A stretch of DNA of 46,857 nucleotides from JBCBSS01 sp039819065 (GTDB lineage Bacteria; Bacteroidota; Bacteroidia; Cytophagales; Cyclobacteriaceae): positions 1 through 46,857 of the forward strand of contig JBCBSS010000047.1 of the NCBI GenBank assembly GCA_039819065.1, given 5' to 3'. Position numbers and translations under genes: made by a program. The notes beneath the pieces were generated by a model. The model was given only the letters and a program-made list of their open reading frames with translations. It did not search any database and was not told the origin of the DNA. Shown here one piece after another: positions 1-9,173 of the stretch (position 1 is the first letter of the stretch; each line of letters starts with the position of its first letter).

Positions 1-68
1 ACGAGCAGTTTTAAATAACTTGAATCTTATTTGTTTAATTAAATAGATACAATTTCGCATATTAAAGG

Positions 69-1370
69 ATGCTGAAAGAACTACAAAAGTTTTTTCTTCT
101 GAACGGGCATACTTATGTACCAGGTAATGAGGCCAAGTACCGGGAACTGTATGAGTGGGTGGAAAAAGTAAGGGAGTCAAAACAGAACTTGGAGAAAGAG
201 CTGGTTAATGATCTTGACAAAATAGACTTTGATTGGTCTACTAAATATACCAGCAAAGATCACCGATGGTTATACATGTTCCATCGGCTGAAAAGGTTTA
301 AAGAACAACAAGGCCACACAAGGGTACCGAGCAGTTGGAAAGAAGATCCACAACTAGCTAAGTGGGTATCGCACCAGCGCGAGCTAGAAGATACGATGCC
401 TGCTTTTCGTGTGAAAATGCTCAATGAAATTGAGTTTTTCTGGAGAGAAGACATGCGCAGGTTTCGGGAACGGAAATGGGACAGTATGTTCGAGGAATTG
501 AAGCTTTTCTACGAGGAAAATGGTCACTCAATTGTACCCTATCATTACAAGAAGAGCGCTGACCTGGGGCTCTGGGTGTCCAAGCTTCGCCAAAAGGAAA
601 AGCAACTTTCTGAAGAACGACTCAAAAAACTAGAGTTGGTTGAATTTCAATGGAGCAAAGACTTAAAGAAAAAGCAAAGGGAACAGTGGCTTGAGTACTA
701 CAAAGAGTTGAAAGAGTTCTATGAAACGCATGGGCATAGTAAAGTGCCTAAGGGATATGAAGGAAATCCAAGCCTGGCCAATTGGGTACAAAGGCATAGA
801 ATGCGGGAGGACGATTTAGAGAAGTGGCAGATAGATCGGCTCAATAAAATAGATTTCCCCTGGTCTGCTGAAATACGCAAAAAGAAGAATCTATACTGGT
901 TACAAATGTTCAACCGGCTAAAGAAGTATAAAAAAGAGTTTGGTCACGTGAATGTGCCCTCTAAGTACGAAACAGATGCCAAACTTGGCCGGTGGGTAGA
1001 TGTACAGCGGTTGTACGAGACTCAAATGGAACCTTGGAAGAAAAATAAATTAGACGAATTGGGATTCCAATGGTCAGGGGATATCCAACGTGCCAAGAAA
1101 CAAAGGTGGTACGATATGTATGACCGGCTTAAGAAATTCTACGAGAAGTATGGACATAGCCGCGTTCCTGAATATTGGGAGGAAGATATAGAGCTTTCTA
1201 TTTGGGTAATGGGGCAGCGTCGACCTAAAAAGCCTCACTCTCAGGAGCGTAAAAAACTTCTGGATAGCGTTGATTTCGCATGGAACAACCAACCCAGACC
1301 AAACAGGACAAGGGATGAAAAAGGTCGATATATTTCGACTCTTAAGAATAAAAAGAGGAAGGACCAATAA
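69..1370 (+). CDS. Protein of six tandem helicase-associated (HA) domain repeats
   Basis: The 433-aa product consists almost entirely of six repeats of about 63 residues. Each has the pattern W-x2-M/Y-F/Y-x2-L-K-x-F/Y, then GH-x3-VP, then L-x2-WV-x2-QR, and ends in F-x-W. The GH and VP pairs fall near residues 13, 81, 149, 216, 283 and 350. This is the helicase-associated domain (Pfam HA family), usually found in several copies at the C-terminus of superfamily 2 helicases. Here there is no helicase core, so a nucleic-acid-binding role is inferred only. The first repeat lacks its leading W-x2-M helix start, and an in-frame stop lies at 63-65, so the ATG at 69 is the only upstream start. AAAGG directly abuts it. 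The last ~30 residues are basic (Arg/Lys-rich). The 3' end meets a shared terminator with the convergent barrel gene. Confidence 0.85.
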   Translation: MLKELQKFFLLNGHTYVPGNEAKYRELYEWVEKVRESKQNLEKELVNDLDKIDFDWSTKYTSKDHRWLYMFHRLKRFKEQQGHTRVPSSWKEDPQLAKWVSHQRELEDTMPAFRVKMLNEIEFFWREDMRRFRERKWDSMFEELKLFYEENGHSIVPYHYKKSADLGLWVSKLRQKEKQLSEERLKKLELVEFQWSKDLKKKQREQWLEYYKELKEFYETHGHSKVPKGYEGNPSLANWVQRHRMREDDLEKWQIDRLNKIDFPWSAEIRKKKNLYWLQMFNRLKKYKKEFGHVNVPSKYETDAKLGRWVDVQRLYETQMEPWKKNKLDELGFQWSGDIQRAKKQRWYDMYDRLKKFYEKYGHSRVPEYWEEDIELSIWVMGQRRPKKPHSQERKKLLDSVDFAWNNQPRPNRTRDEKGRYISTLKNKKRKDQ

Positions 1371-1412
1371 AAAAAGCTTATCCAACGGTCTCTACCGTTA
1401 GGCAAGCTTTTT
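1371..1412. terminator. Bidirectional hairpin between convergent genes
   Basis: The nested inverted repeat AAGCTT (1374-1379) / AAGCTT (1404-1409) encloses AACGGT (1384-1389) / ACCGTT (1394-1399) with a CTCT loop. Runs of A on the left and T on the right let it act in both directions. It sits between the HA-repeat gene and the barrel gene. Confidence 0.75.
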
Positions 1413-1440
1413 ACTATATTTTCAATCTAAGCCTCAGTAG

Positions 1441-3933
1441 TTAGAACTGGTTCTGGCCATCGTTATCTCCCTGCTTCAAATCATCATTGCGGATACGACT
1501 TCGGCGCTGACGCTGTCTAAAATCAAGCTTACCGAATTTGTAAGTCACATTGACACCAAATGAACGAAAGGGAATGCTTCTCTCAGAAAATTGAAAGTAG
1601 TTAGGGCCGCTCAATTCACTTCCAAAAACCTTATTGGCGAAGAAAGGCTCTACAATTCTGACGCCTAAACTACCTTTATCATCCCACATGGATTTTCTGA
1701 AGCCCATACTGAATATCGAGAAAGAAGGGTTGAATCCCTGCAAAGTCTGCCTTCTTGCGCGATAGAAGCCGAACATATCAATAATCCAACCTTTCTTCAG
1801 TTTGATATTCGAGTTCAGATTACCACTAAAAAGAATAGCATCGTTGGTTAAGGTACGGCCATCCACTCTACCTGACGCGTTGTAGGTGAACAGATTGATA
1901 CCTCCGCGTATAGTCCAGACTTTGAGTAAAGTGGTTGAGGTAAACAGGTTTAAGCCTACAGAGTTTCTTTCACCAATATTTCGGAAAGTTGTATTGGATA
2001 TACCTTCAGCATCTACATCCAGAAAGCTTTCGATTATATCTGACGTTCTCCTGAAGTAGAGAGAAGCATTGATGGAAGATTTCTTGAAAAACGTGCTGTA
2101 ACTAACCTCATACTGATCTGTTAATTCTGGTCTCAGTTCAGGATTTCCCTGGCTTACATTTCGGTTATTATCCAACTGTACATACGGATTGATGAATCTG
2201 AGACCAGGTCGCTGAATTCTTCTGTTGTAGCTGGTTTTAACCGTGCTGAGTTTACCAACTTTTCTACTGAGAATGATACTCGGAAGCCAGTTCTCATAAT
2301 CGTTTTGAAACGGCTGCTCAATATCCCTGAACCTTCCCTCTATGCTGGTATATTCGTACCTTGCTCCCGCTACTAAACCTACATTTTTGCCTATTTTGAA
2401 ATTACCAGAAACATAAGCAGCAGCAACATCTTGGTCATAGCTAAAAAGATCAGTTTGACCTGGCGCCACTTCGAAAACATTGGCCTCTGTATCAAAGATC
2501 TCGTAGATGAAATCACTTCGGACATCCCTGATCACTGCCTTAATTCCCGTTTCTAACTTAAAATTCTTGTTGACCGGATGGACATAATCGACCTGAATAG
2601 TACTTTCATCATTGTCACCGTCGTTGTCATTGCGCTCATCCCTGAATAGAGAAAGATCGTTTCCAATCAAATCCATTTGAGTGATTTCAAAATCCTGATT
2701 CTGCACATTACCATCCAGCTTGTATGCGAACGATAGCTCTCTATCTTTATGCTTGGGAAACTTGATTACATAATCTAACGAAAGTTCGTATCCACTGAAT
2801 AATGATTCGTTTAAGCTCGATCGCTGATAATTCTGGTCAAGATTGTTAAACGGATCGACAAAGATGGTATTGAACGTAGCATCGTTGTTTGACTTGAACC
2901 CTCTGACACGGAAGGATGAAGAAAGGCTATGATAGGCATTGAAGTCATAGAACAGGCCACCGCTACCAAAGAAACCCAATCGAGTGGACCTGCTAGTGCC
3001 ATTTTCAGCCAATGTTCTAGTCTGGTCATCTATGAAATCCTCTCTTAAGAAAGTAGTTGACCCATTTCTGGGCCAGCTGTAGAAAGTACTTCCGTTGGCA
3101 TTGAAACCAAACCTGCCCTTTCCACCGTTCACACCAAGAACACCACGGTTAGAAAGTACTCCAACTGAGGCGTTGAGATTGGCTTGTATACCTTGGATGG
3201 TCTTTTTCTTGGTAATGATGTTGATGATACCAGCTGTACCCTCACCATCGTATTTTGCGGAAGGAGTTGTAATTACTTCTACACTTTTGATTTGATCTGC
3301 CGGTATAACACGTAGCGCATCGGCTGGATTAGTGGCAAACATCGAAGATGGCTTTCCATTGACTAATATCTGTACGTTGGAGTTTCCTCTGAGTGAGACA
3401 TTACCTTCAAGATCAACGCTTAGCAAAGGGGCTCTTCTCAATACATCGGAAGCATCCCCGCCTGCGTTAGCCACGTCCCGTTCGGCGTTATATACAATCT
3501 TATCTATTTTATTGACGATTAGCTCTTGCTCCCCCTCCACGACCACATCACTAAGAATAGTTGAGGTGGATTTGAGTTTAATGTTTTTAAAACTGAAGTC
3601 AGGGTTTTTAGGTGTAAGCTGAACAGGGAAAGTTTTAAGCTCATACCCGACAAAAGACATTTTGAGAACATAACTGCCGACAGGAACATTGGTCAGTTTG
3701 AAACTGCCATCTTCTCCTGTTACTACACCATTTACATCTTTCTTGGTCTTGGGGTCACTAAGTACAACTGAAGCAAAAGGCAGCGCTTCATTAGTGGCCG
3801 AATCAACAAGGACTCCCGTTACTTTACCCATAATTTTGGGGCCACCGCCATACCCTCCTCTTCCGCCTCCCGGCCTTTGCGCCCACGCAACTTGGGTGAT
3901 TAATACTAAACACAGTAGAATTTTAAATCTCAT
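1441..3933 (-). CDS. TonB-dependent-receptor-like outer-membrane beta-barrel protein
   Basis: The 830-aa product begins with a signal peptide (residues 1-18, ending AWA-Q) and a short Gly-rich stretch. A carboxypeptidase-regulatory-like beta-sandwich follows at about 36-125 (GVLVDSATNEALPFASVVL, VPVGSYVLKMSFVGYE). Next comes a TonB plug-like domain at about 130-245 with the features VLRRAPLLSVD, VSLRGNSNVQILVNGKP and GTAGIINIITKK. The remainder is a long beta-barrel of the OMP_b-brl_3 type. Such proteins sit in the outer membrane. Many are orphan receptors of unknown ligand, and no SusD-like partner is adjacent. A good Shine-Dalgarno (AAGGAG, complement of 3941-3946) lies 7-8 nt before the ATG. 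The gene is monocistronic between two terminators. Substrate cannot be read from sequence. Confidence 0.9.
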   Translation of the reverse strand: MRFKILLCLVLITQVAWAQRPGGGRGGYGGGPKIMGKVTGVLVDSATNEALPFASVVLSDPKTKKDVNGVVTGEDGSFKLTNVPVGSYVLKMSFVGYELKTFPVQLTPKNPDFSFKNIKLKSTSTILSDVVVEGEQELIVNKIDKIVYNAERDVANAGGDASDVLRRAPLLSVDLEGNVSLRGNSNVQILVNGKPSSMFATNPADALRVIPADQIKSVEVITTPSAKYDGEGTAGIINIITKKKTIQGIQANLNASVGVLSNRGVLGVNGGKGRFGFNANGSTFYSWPRNGSTTFLREDFIDDQTRTLAENGTSRSTRLGFFGSGGLFYDFNAYHSLSSSFRVRGFKSNNDATFNTIFVDPFNNLDQNYQRSSLNESLFSGYELSLDYVIKFPKHKDRELSFAYKLDGNVQNQDFEITQMDLIGNDLSLFRDERNDNDGDNDESTIQVDYVHPVNKNFKLETGIKAVIRDVRSDFIYEIFDTEANVFEVAPGQTDLFSYDQDVAAAYVSGNFKIGKNVGLVAGARYEYTSIEGRFRDIEQPFQNDYENWLPSIILSRKVGKLSTVKTSYNRRIQRPGLRFINPYVQLDNNRNVSQGNPELRPELTDQYEVSYSTFFKKSSINASLYFRRTSDIIESFLDVDAEGISNTTFRNIGERNSVGLNLFTSTTLLKVWTIRGGINLFTYNASGRVDGRTLTNDAILFSGNLNSNIKLKKGWIIDMFGFYRARRQTLQGFNPSFSIFSMGFRKSMWDDKGSLGVRIVEPFFANKVFGSELSGPNYFQFSERSIPFRSFGVNVTYKFGKLDFRQRQRRSRIRNDDLKQGDNDGQNQF

Positions 3934-4105
3934 ATTTTTGCTCCTTAGATTACCCGAATACAGAGCTTCAACAAGAGGATGGGGGCATTAGTTTGACTAA
4001 TTTGATAAGTGGTGGAATTAGTGTTTAAACATGGATTTAAGTAATGTCTGTACCCTAGGATCACGTAAAATGGGTGGTAATAAAACCATGAATTCACTAA
4101 AAAAT

Positions 4106-4132
4106 AAATGCCCGAATCGAATTCGGGCATTT
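4106..4132 (-). terminator. Rho-independent terminator of the propeller-gene pair
   Basis: A perfect 12-bp inverted repeat (AAATGCCCGAAT / ATTCGGGCATTT) with a 3-nt loop is followed on the minus strand by a T-rich run. It lies just past the stop codon of the YVTN protein gene. Confidence 0.85.
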
Positions 4133-4160
4133 GATGAATATTGGCAATATGTCTTAAAAG

Positions 4161-5306
4161 CTATTGTTGTTCGATCTTCCAGAATGCTATACCACCGGCC
4201 TGCTTACCTAACTCGGCGGTGTCAATCAACTCAAAATCTGTCAGGCTAATCACATCCACGGCGCCAGGCTCTCCACCAATACCCTCCACAGAAATAAATG
4301 CATATTTGTTGTCAGTGGATATGGCCACGCCGTGGGAAACCCGACGGCTATTTTTGATTCTAGCCAACTCCTTTTTCTCTTTGAGATTCCATATGCCAGT
4401 CGTTCCTTCGCTCTTGTAAGTGACAATCAGGAGCTCACCATTAGGTGATATTTCCACATTGTAAGGCCCCTTACCTCCCGGCAGTTTACCGGCTACTTTC
4501 CAACTTTCCAGATCTATTTCTAGAATTTCATCAGAACCATTTCCGGCCACATAAACACGTTTCCCATCCGGATGAGGAATGGCCCAGGTAGGTTTTACCT
4601 TAGAATGGAACATACCATCATGTTTCATTTTGTCATGATCCATCTTACTGTGGTCCATCTTGCTATGGTCCATTTGCCCATGATCCATGCCCGAGTGTCC
4701 TTCCATCTTAGACTGCTCATCAAGTTTGAGCTTTCGGTCTACGTTGAGTGTTACCGTATTGAGTTCCAGCAAATCTCCTGACATCATACCCACCGAATAT
4801 TGATAAAGGCCATCATGAGAAATACGAGAGCCGTGTGGCATAACACCGGCCGTTACTTGTTTAATTTCAGTCATAGTCACGGGATCGACTACGGAGATGG
4901 TACTTGGTACCATGTCACCGTGTAGGTTGAAATTCACTACATAGAGTAATCCGGTTGCCTTGGATACCTGCATAGTAGCAGGGAAAAGCCCGAGCTGTGT
5001 TTCTCCTACTATCTCGTTGGTTTCAGTAGAATATTTATACAACGTGCCATAGGGGTTGCCGTGCGCCATAGATAGAAACCAATGTTTGCCATCCAAGCTA
5101 ACCGCAATACCATGGGGTCCCTCAATCTCGGTAGGCCATTTTCCTACCGGGATGCGTTCTATCGTTTCCGCTTGCTTCCCATCAAATTTCACCAGGCCTA
5201 CTTCATCTTCAGACTCTGCAGTCACGTAGACATAATAGTTCTGCGCATTAGCCTGGAAGGCTACCATCAATATGAGGGAAAGAGCGATGTGTGCTATTCG
5301 TTTCAT
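4161..5306 (-). CDS. Secreted YVTN/YncE-like beta-propeller with His/Met-rich insert
   Basis: The 381-aa product has a signal peptide (1-21, ending ANA-Q). Repeated propeller blades follow: GPHGIAVSLDGKHWFLSM, TGLLYVVNF, VMPHGSRISHDG, AIPHPDGKRVYVAGNGSDEILEIDL, GPYNVEISPNGELLIVTY and SHGVAISTDNKYAFISVEG. This is the YVTN/NHL-type propeller fold used for protein or ligand binding in the periplasm or on the surface. A loop at about residues 200-236 is an unusual tandem of MDH-x-K-M-like units with several His and Met residues. Similar motifs occur in periplasmic copper-binding proteins, so a metal-binding role is inferred. It lies 10 nt downstream of the LVIVD protein gene and is almost certainly cotranscribed with it. 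The true ligand is unknown. Confidence 0.85.
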   Translation of the reverse strand: MKRIAHIALSLILMVAFQANAQNYYVYVTAESEDEVGLVKFDGKQAETIERIPVGKWPTEIEGPHGIAVSLDGKHWFLSMAHGNPYGTLYKYSTETNEIVGETQLGLFPATMQVSKATGLLYVVNFNLHGDMVPSTISVVDPVTMTEIKQVTAGVMPHGSRISHDGLYQYSVGMMSGDLLELNTVTLNVDRKLKLDEQSKMEGHSGMDHGQMDHSKMDHSKMDHDKMKHDGMFHSKVKPTWAIPHPDGKRVYVAGNGSDEILEIDLESWKVAGKLPGGKGPYNVEISPNGELLIVTYKSEGTTGIWNLKEKKELARIKNSRRVSHGVAISTDNKYAFISVEGIGGEPGAVDVISLTDFELIDTAELGKQAGGIAFWKIEQQ

Positions 5307-5316
5307 TACAGCGCTT

Positions 5317-7326
5317 TTATTTAGATTCTACTTTAGTGTCCTTAGGCTTAATTGGCTCTAGTTTGGCCGACCAAAGTCCACTGTTCCAATCAGAATAGAA
5401 TATGTGCCCCTTATGTAATTGCGCCCCCCATGTGAAAGGAGCGTTAGGAACATAACCGTTAGGATCACTCGGTATGATCCAAGCAATTTCCCTGCCCTGG
5501 CGATAAAGGTCACCCATCAATTCTCCACTAATATCTACTACACGTACGCCACCATTATAGAAAGCCACATACAAAGTCTCTGTCTCTTCATCCACCCAAT
5601 AGTTGTGTGAACCGGCCATTGGCAATTCAAATCGCGCAATTTCATCCGGGTTCTCAAGGTTAGAAAAGTCCACAAAGTGCAGATAGCCACCTGCAATGTT
5701 CTCACCTTTCAGGTCTAGGCCATAAGGGAATATTTCGTCTCCACCAATCACATAGAACTTCCCTGTCGATTTGCTTTTAAAAGGAAAGGCAGCGTGGCTT
5801 GCCTTATTTGGGTAAGCATAACTGGCGAACTGGACTGGGTTCTCTGGAGAGCCTCCGGCAATACCATTTCCTACATCTACCAACTGAATACCATCCGCCC
5901 AGTTGGAAGAATAGGCTATTCCATCTTGTACCCAGACATCGTGGATAGCATGTCCTGGTGTATCCAATTCGAACTTGCTCACGATGTAAGGCTTAGTGCG
6001 GTCTTTTATATTGATGATGTAATACTTCTGCCCGGCACTCAGTGCATAAACGTGGTCTTCGTATATGAAAAGGTTGTGTACACCACCAGTAAGGTTCTCT
6101 GTAAAAGTAGCAATGACATTGGCATCCCTTGGGTTAGTAACATCTATGATCACAATACCATTCTTTCGGCTAGAGGCACCCTCGCGACTGATGATGCAAG
6201 TCTTGCCATCCTCAGAGATTTTCACATCGTTTACCGTGCGGGCATCGACCTGTACGCTGTCTATTTTGATAATGTTGGAAGGATCAGTTACATCCCAGAA
6301 GTAAGCCGTGCCGTCCGCTCCCCATGTGCCTGTTACACCATAATCACGGCCGTCTACGCCTTCCCATATCCAGAAGTCAGAAGTATGCTTGTCATTGACA
6401 GATCCGTGCCCGGTCAAGTTGATCTTTCTCTTGACATCGCGTGGACTAATGTTAACCGTTTTGGAAGCAGAGAATGGCCCTGAAGAAACGGTAATGCTGT
6501 ACAAACCAGCTTCATCGGCTACAAAACGACCGTCTTGCTTGATCAAACCTGAAGCATTTTGAGAAACATTATAGGCCTCTCCCTGGAAAGCAAACGCAAG
6601 AGGGGCATCTTTTACTTCATTGCCTTTCTTGTCCATCGCCTTGGCTGAAAAACGAATCACGTCTCCCGTTCGAGCCTCACTGGTGTTGGAGGTGAGTTCC
6701 ATTTTCACAACCGGGTTATCAATTACTTTGATATTGACACGACCTTCAATACCCTCTACTTTGGCGATGATCGCTGCTTTTCCTGTCTTTACTGCTTTGA
6801 AATTACCGAACACATCGGCAGTGATGACCTGTGAATTGCTAGAAGTATATTCAAGGCGTGCATCTTCTCGCTTGAATCCTTCTTGATCATATACATTGGC
6901 CTTCAACTTGATAGTCGTTCCTGCATAGATCTCTTCTGGCATTTCCTGGATTTCTACCTTGGCTAAAGGAGGATACTTGATGTTAATGGTGATATCCTCC
7001 CTCAGGAAATTACCTGATGCGTTCGGGCTGATCACAATAATTCTACAAGTGCCCGGGGCATGCGGTATGATATTACCTACTGAATCCACCTCAGCTATTT
7101 TAGCATCCCTGGTGAAGAAACGAACCCTTCTACCGGCAATAGCCTGATCTTTGTCGTTTACGACGGTGGCTTTGATTTGTGCTTTGTCTTTGAGACCAAT
7201 GGAAATGTTTTCTGGTTCGATTTTGATCCGTAACTCTTGATCCTGTGCATAAAGATCACTCGAGTACATGACAAATATGGATAGGCATAAGGTAAAACCA
7301 ATCCTGAAAAGTTTTGCTGGTTTCAT
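5317..7326 (-). CDS. Secreted Big_2 domain and LVIVD-repeat propeller protein
   Basis: The 669-aa product has a signal peptide (about 1-27). Three Ig-like domains of Big_2 type follow at roughly 30-110, 117-205 and 207-295 (for example IAEVDSVGNIIPHAPGTCRI and YTSSNSQVITADVFGNFKAVKTGKA, read as separate pieces). The C-terminal half (about 300-660) is a propeller of LVIVD-like repeats (FWDVTDPSNIIKIDS, IVIIDVTNPRDANVIATF, IIDLK-like strands, LHFVDFSNLENPDEIARF, VRVVDISGE). LVIVD proteins are surface or periplasmic proteins of mostly unknown function in Bacteroidota. It is first in a two-gene unit with the YVTN propeller. No catalytic motif is visible, so an adhesion or scaffold role is the likeliest inference. 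Confidence 0.85.
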   Translation of the reverse strand: MKPAKLFRIGFTLCLSIFVMYSSDLYAQDQELRIKIEPENISIGLKDKAQIKATVVNDKDQAIAGRRVRFFTRDAKIAEVDSVGNIIPHAPGTCRIIVISPNASGNFLREDITINIKYPPLAKVEIQEMPEEIYAGTTIKLKANVYDQEGFKREDARLEYTSSNSQVITADVFGNFKAVKTGKAAIIAKVEGIEGRVNIKVIDNPVVKMELTSNTSEARTGDVIRFSAKAMDKKGNEVKDAPLAFAFQGEAYNVSQNASGLIKQDGRFVADEAGLYSITVSSGPFSASKTVNISPRDVKRKINLTGHGSVNDKHTSDFWIWEGVDGRDYGVTGTWGADGTAYFWDVTDPSNIIKIDSVQVDARTVNDVKISEDGKTCIISREGASSRKNGIVIIDVTNPRDANVIATFTENLTGGVHNLFIYEDHVYALSAGQKYYIINIKDRTKPYIVSKFELDTPGHAIHDVWVQDGIAYSSNWADGIQLVDVGNGIAGGSPENPVQFASYAYPNKASHAAFPFKSKSTGKFYVIGGDEIFPYGLDLKGENIAGGYLHFVDFSNLENPDEIARFELPMAGSHNYWVDEETETLYVAFYNGGVRVVDISGELMGDLYRQGREIAWIIPSDPNGYVPNAPFTWGAQLHKGHIFYSDWNSGLWSAKLEPIKPKDTKVESK

Positions 7327-7500
7327 AGCATTTCGTTTAGATGTATAGGTTTATCAATCGTTTTAAGGCAAATTATGCCTTATTATGGAGTTGATCTTAA
7401 AATACACTAAAGTAGCCAGTCAGAAAAGTATTTTTTTATGAGGGGACGAACGATGCTTCTTTTGATCAGTATACGACAGATTTTACAGGAGGTAGGGTAT

Positions 7501-7830
7501 TCATAAATCATCATCCAATAGTTCTGGGTCTGATAATTTAGGCGGTGCTGGCTTTAGATTGCGCAATACCAAGTATGCTGCCATAACGCCAAGCATACCA
7601 GCAGGATAAGTTATGTAGGGCTTTAACAATACATAGTCAGAAACGGGTCCGGCATCACCACCTTCTGCCAATGCATACCACTCCCAGAATGTAGCACCTA
7701 AATACTCGGCTGCTGAATAACTTGCGAAACCAATGGCTCCCCACAACAATTTGTTACGCTTACGTTCATGCGCCTTCAGCACAAACGCAACGACAATCGC
7801 TGCTACCCAAATAATGTGCATTTCACTCAT
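7501..7830 (-). CDS. Small membrane protein at the end of the gluconate operon
   Basis: The 109-aa product has three hydrophobic segments: residues 5-20, about 28-45 and about 72-92. A short acidic tail rich in Leu, Asp and Glu follows. Its ATG overlaps the stop codon of the gluconate permease by one base (TGATG), so translation is probably coupled. I recognise no family. Context suggests an accessory role for the permease or for gluconate metabolism, but nothing in the sequence proves it. Confidence 0.7.
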   Translation of the reverse strand: MSEMHIIWVAAIVVAFVLKAHERKRNKLLWGAIGFASYSAAEYLGATFWEWYALAEGGDAGPVSDYVLLKPYITYPAGMLGVMAAYLVLRNLKPAPPKLSDPELLDDDL

Positions 7831-9173
7831 CAGACTAAATAGCTAAGCAGTATTACGGTTATAAACCCTACCAAAGCAATCAAAGTTGTCATCATAGTCC
7901 ATGAAGACAAGGTTTGGCGCTCCGACATACCCAGGTAACGGCTCACCAGCCAAAATCCGCTGTCGTTCACATGGGATAAAATGGTGGCCCCGGAAGCAAT
8001 GGCAATCACTAATAAAGCCTTTTGCACCTCTGAAGGAGTAGAAGCTTCGAGCAACGGAGCGGTCATGCCTGCCGCTGTGGTCATAGCCACTGTTGCTGAG
8101 CCTTGTAGAATTCGCACCAGGGCAGCTACTACAAACGCAAAAGCGAGTACAGTCAGGCCAGCATCACTCATAGAGGTAGCTAACATTTCGCCTGCGCCCG
8201 TTTCGATGAGCATCTGCTTGAAAACACCCCCGGCGCCTGTGAGTAGAATGATAGTTCCGGCCGGTGCTAATGATTTAGAGCTGATCCTGAGCAAAGCATC
8301 ACGACTATACCCTCGCCTGATACCCAACAAATACCAGGCTATCAAATTGGCAATGATCAATGCCACGAAAGGATGACCGACCATTTGTAGCCACGCTTTC
8401 ATATGGGCTGGGATAGTCAAGTCTTCTCCGAAACTCTTCATTACCGTGTTAAAAACAATCAAGACGATTGGGATACCGATAATGCTTATGATGATCCAAG
8501 CCGAAGGTAAGGTATTATCTTGTTGTGCATCCTCTTCATGTGTATCCGGGGCACTCAAGTGTAGTTTACTGGCAATAAACTTTCCGAATATAGGACCGCT
8601 GATAATAGCGGTAGGAATACCTACGATACCACCAAAAAGAATGACCCAGCCCAAATCCGCATTGATAATATCAGCCACGGCCACTGGTCCTGGTGTAGGA
8701 GGTATGAAGCTATGCGTGATGGCCAATCCTGCCAGTAAGGGTATACCGTAAAGGAGCAGGGACTTACCGGTTTTCTTCTGTAGTGCATAGATCATCGGTA
8801 CCAGTATGATGAAAGCGACATCAAAAAAGACGGGAATGGCCACTAGAAAGCCAGCAATCATCATGGCCAGAGAAGCACGTTTTTCCCCAGTCCGTTTCAG
8901 TAAAAAGTTAGCAATCGATTTGGCACCACCCGATTCTTCTAGGATAGCACCAAAAATGGCACCTAGCCCAACCACCGTCGCTACAAACCCCAATGTATCC
9001 GCCATGCCCTTTTGCATATTGGTAATGATATCTAGCGGCGGCATGCCTGCAATTAAGCCTACGGTAATACTGGCAATCAATAAGGATATGAAAGCTTGTA
9101 TCTTGAAATAGAGTATTAGCACCAGTAATACGGTGATACCACCAATGACGGCCCATATTAGCGCATAATCCAT
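7830..9173 (-). CDS. gntT: Gluconate:H+ symporter, GntP family
   Basis: The 447-aa integral membrane protein has about 12-14 hydrophobic segments. Family features include GLGAIFGAILEESGGA near residues 70-85, the HSFIPPTPGPVAVADII segment near residue 155, and ILQGSATVAMTTAAG plus the SHVNDSGFW motif toward the C-terminus. GntP-family permeases import gluconate or related aldonic acids across the inner membrane with protons. The length matches the family (about 440-450). It lies third in a gntK-gnd-gntT-small protein operon, with one-base TGATG overlaps on both sides. Exact substrate specificity (gluconate, idonate, glycerate) is inferred from the adjacent kinase and dehydrogenase. Confidence 0.92.
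   Translation of the reverse strand: MDYALIWAVIGGITVLLVLILYFKIQAFISLLIASITVGLIAGMPPLDIITNMQKGMADTLGFVATVVGLGAIFGAILEESGGAKSIANFLLKRTGEKRASLAMMIAGFLVAIPVFFDVAFIILVPMIYALQKKTGKSLLLYGIPLLAGLAITHSFIPPTPGPVAVADIINADLGWVILFGGIVGIPTAIISGPIFGKFIASKLHLSAPDTHEEDAQQDNTLPSAWIIISIIGIPIVLIVFNTVMKSFGEDLTIPAHMKAWLQMVGHPFVALIIANLIAWYLLGIRRGYSRDALLRISSKSLAPAGTIILLTGAGGVFKQMLIETGAGEMLATSMSDAGLTVLAFAFVVAALVRILQGSATVAMTTAAGMTAPLLEASTPSEVQKALLVIAIASGATILSHVNDSGFWLVSRYLGMSERQTLSSWTMMTTLIALVGFITVILLSYLV

Noticed and set aside
5794..6483. 229-aa open frame on the plus strand
   Set aside because: It lies wholly opposite the well-supported LVIVD protein gene, has no recognisable motif, and its composition is that of a reverse-strand shadow.
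7981..8376. 131-aa open frame on the plus strand
   Set aside because: Antisense to the gluconate permease; rich in residues expected from the reverse of membrane-helix codons; no start signal.
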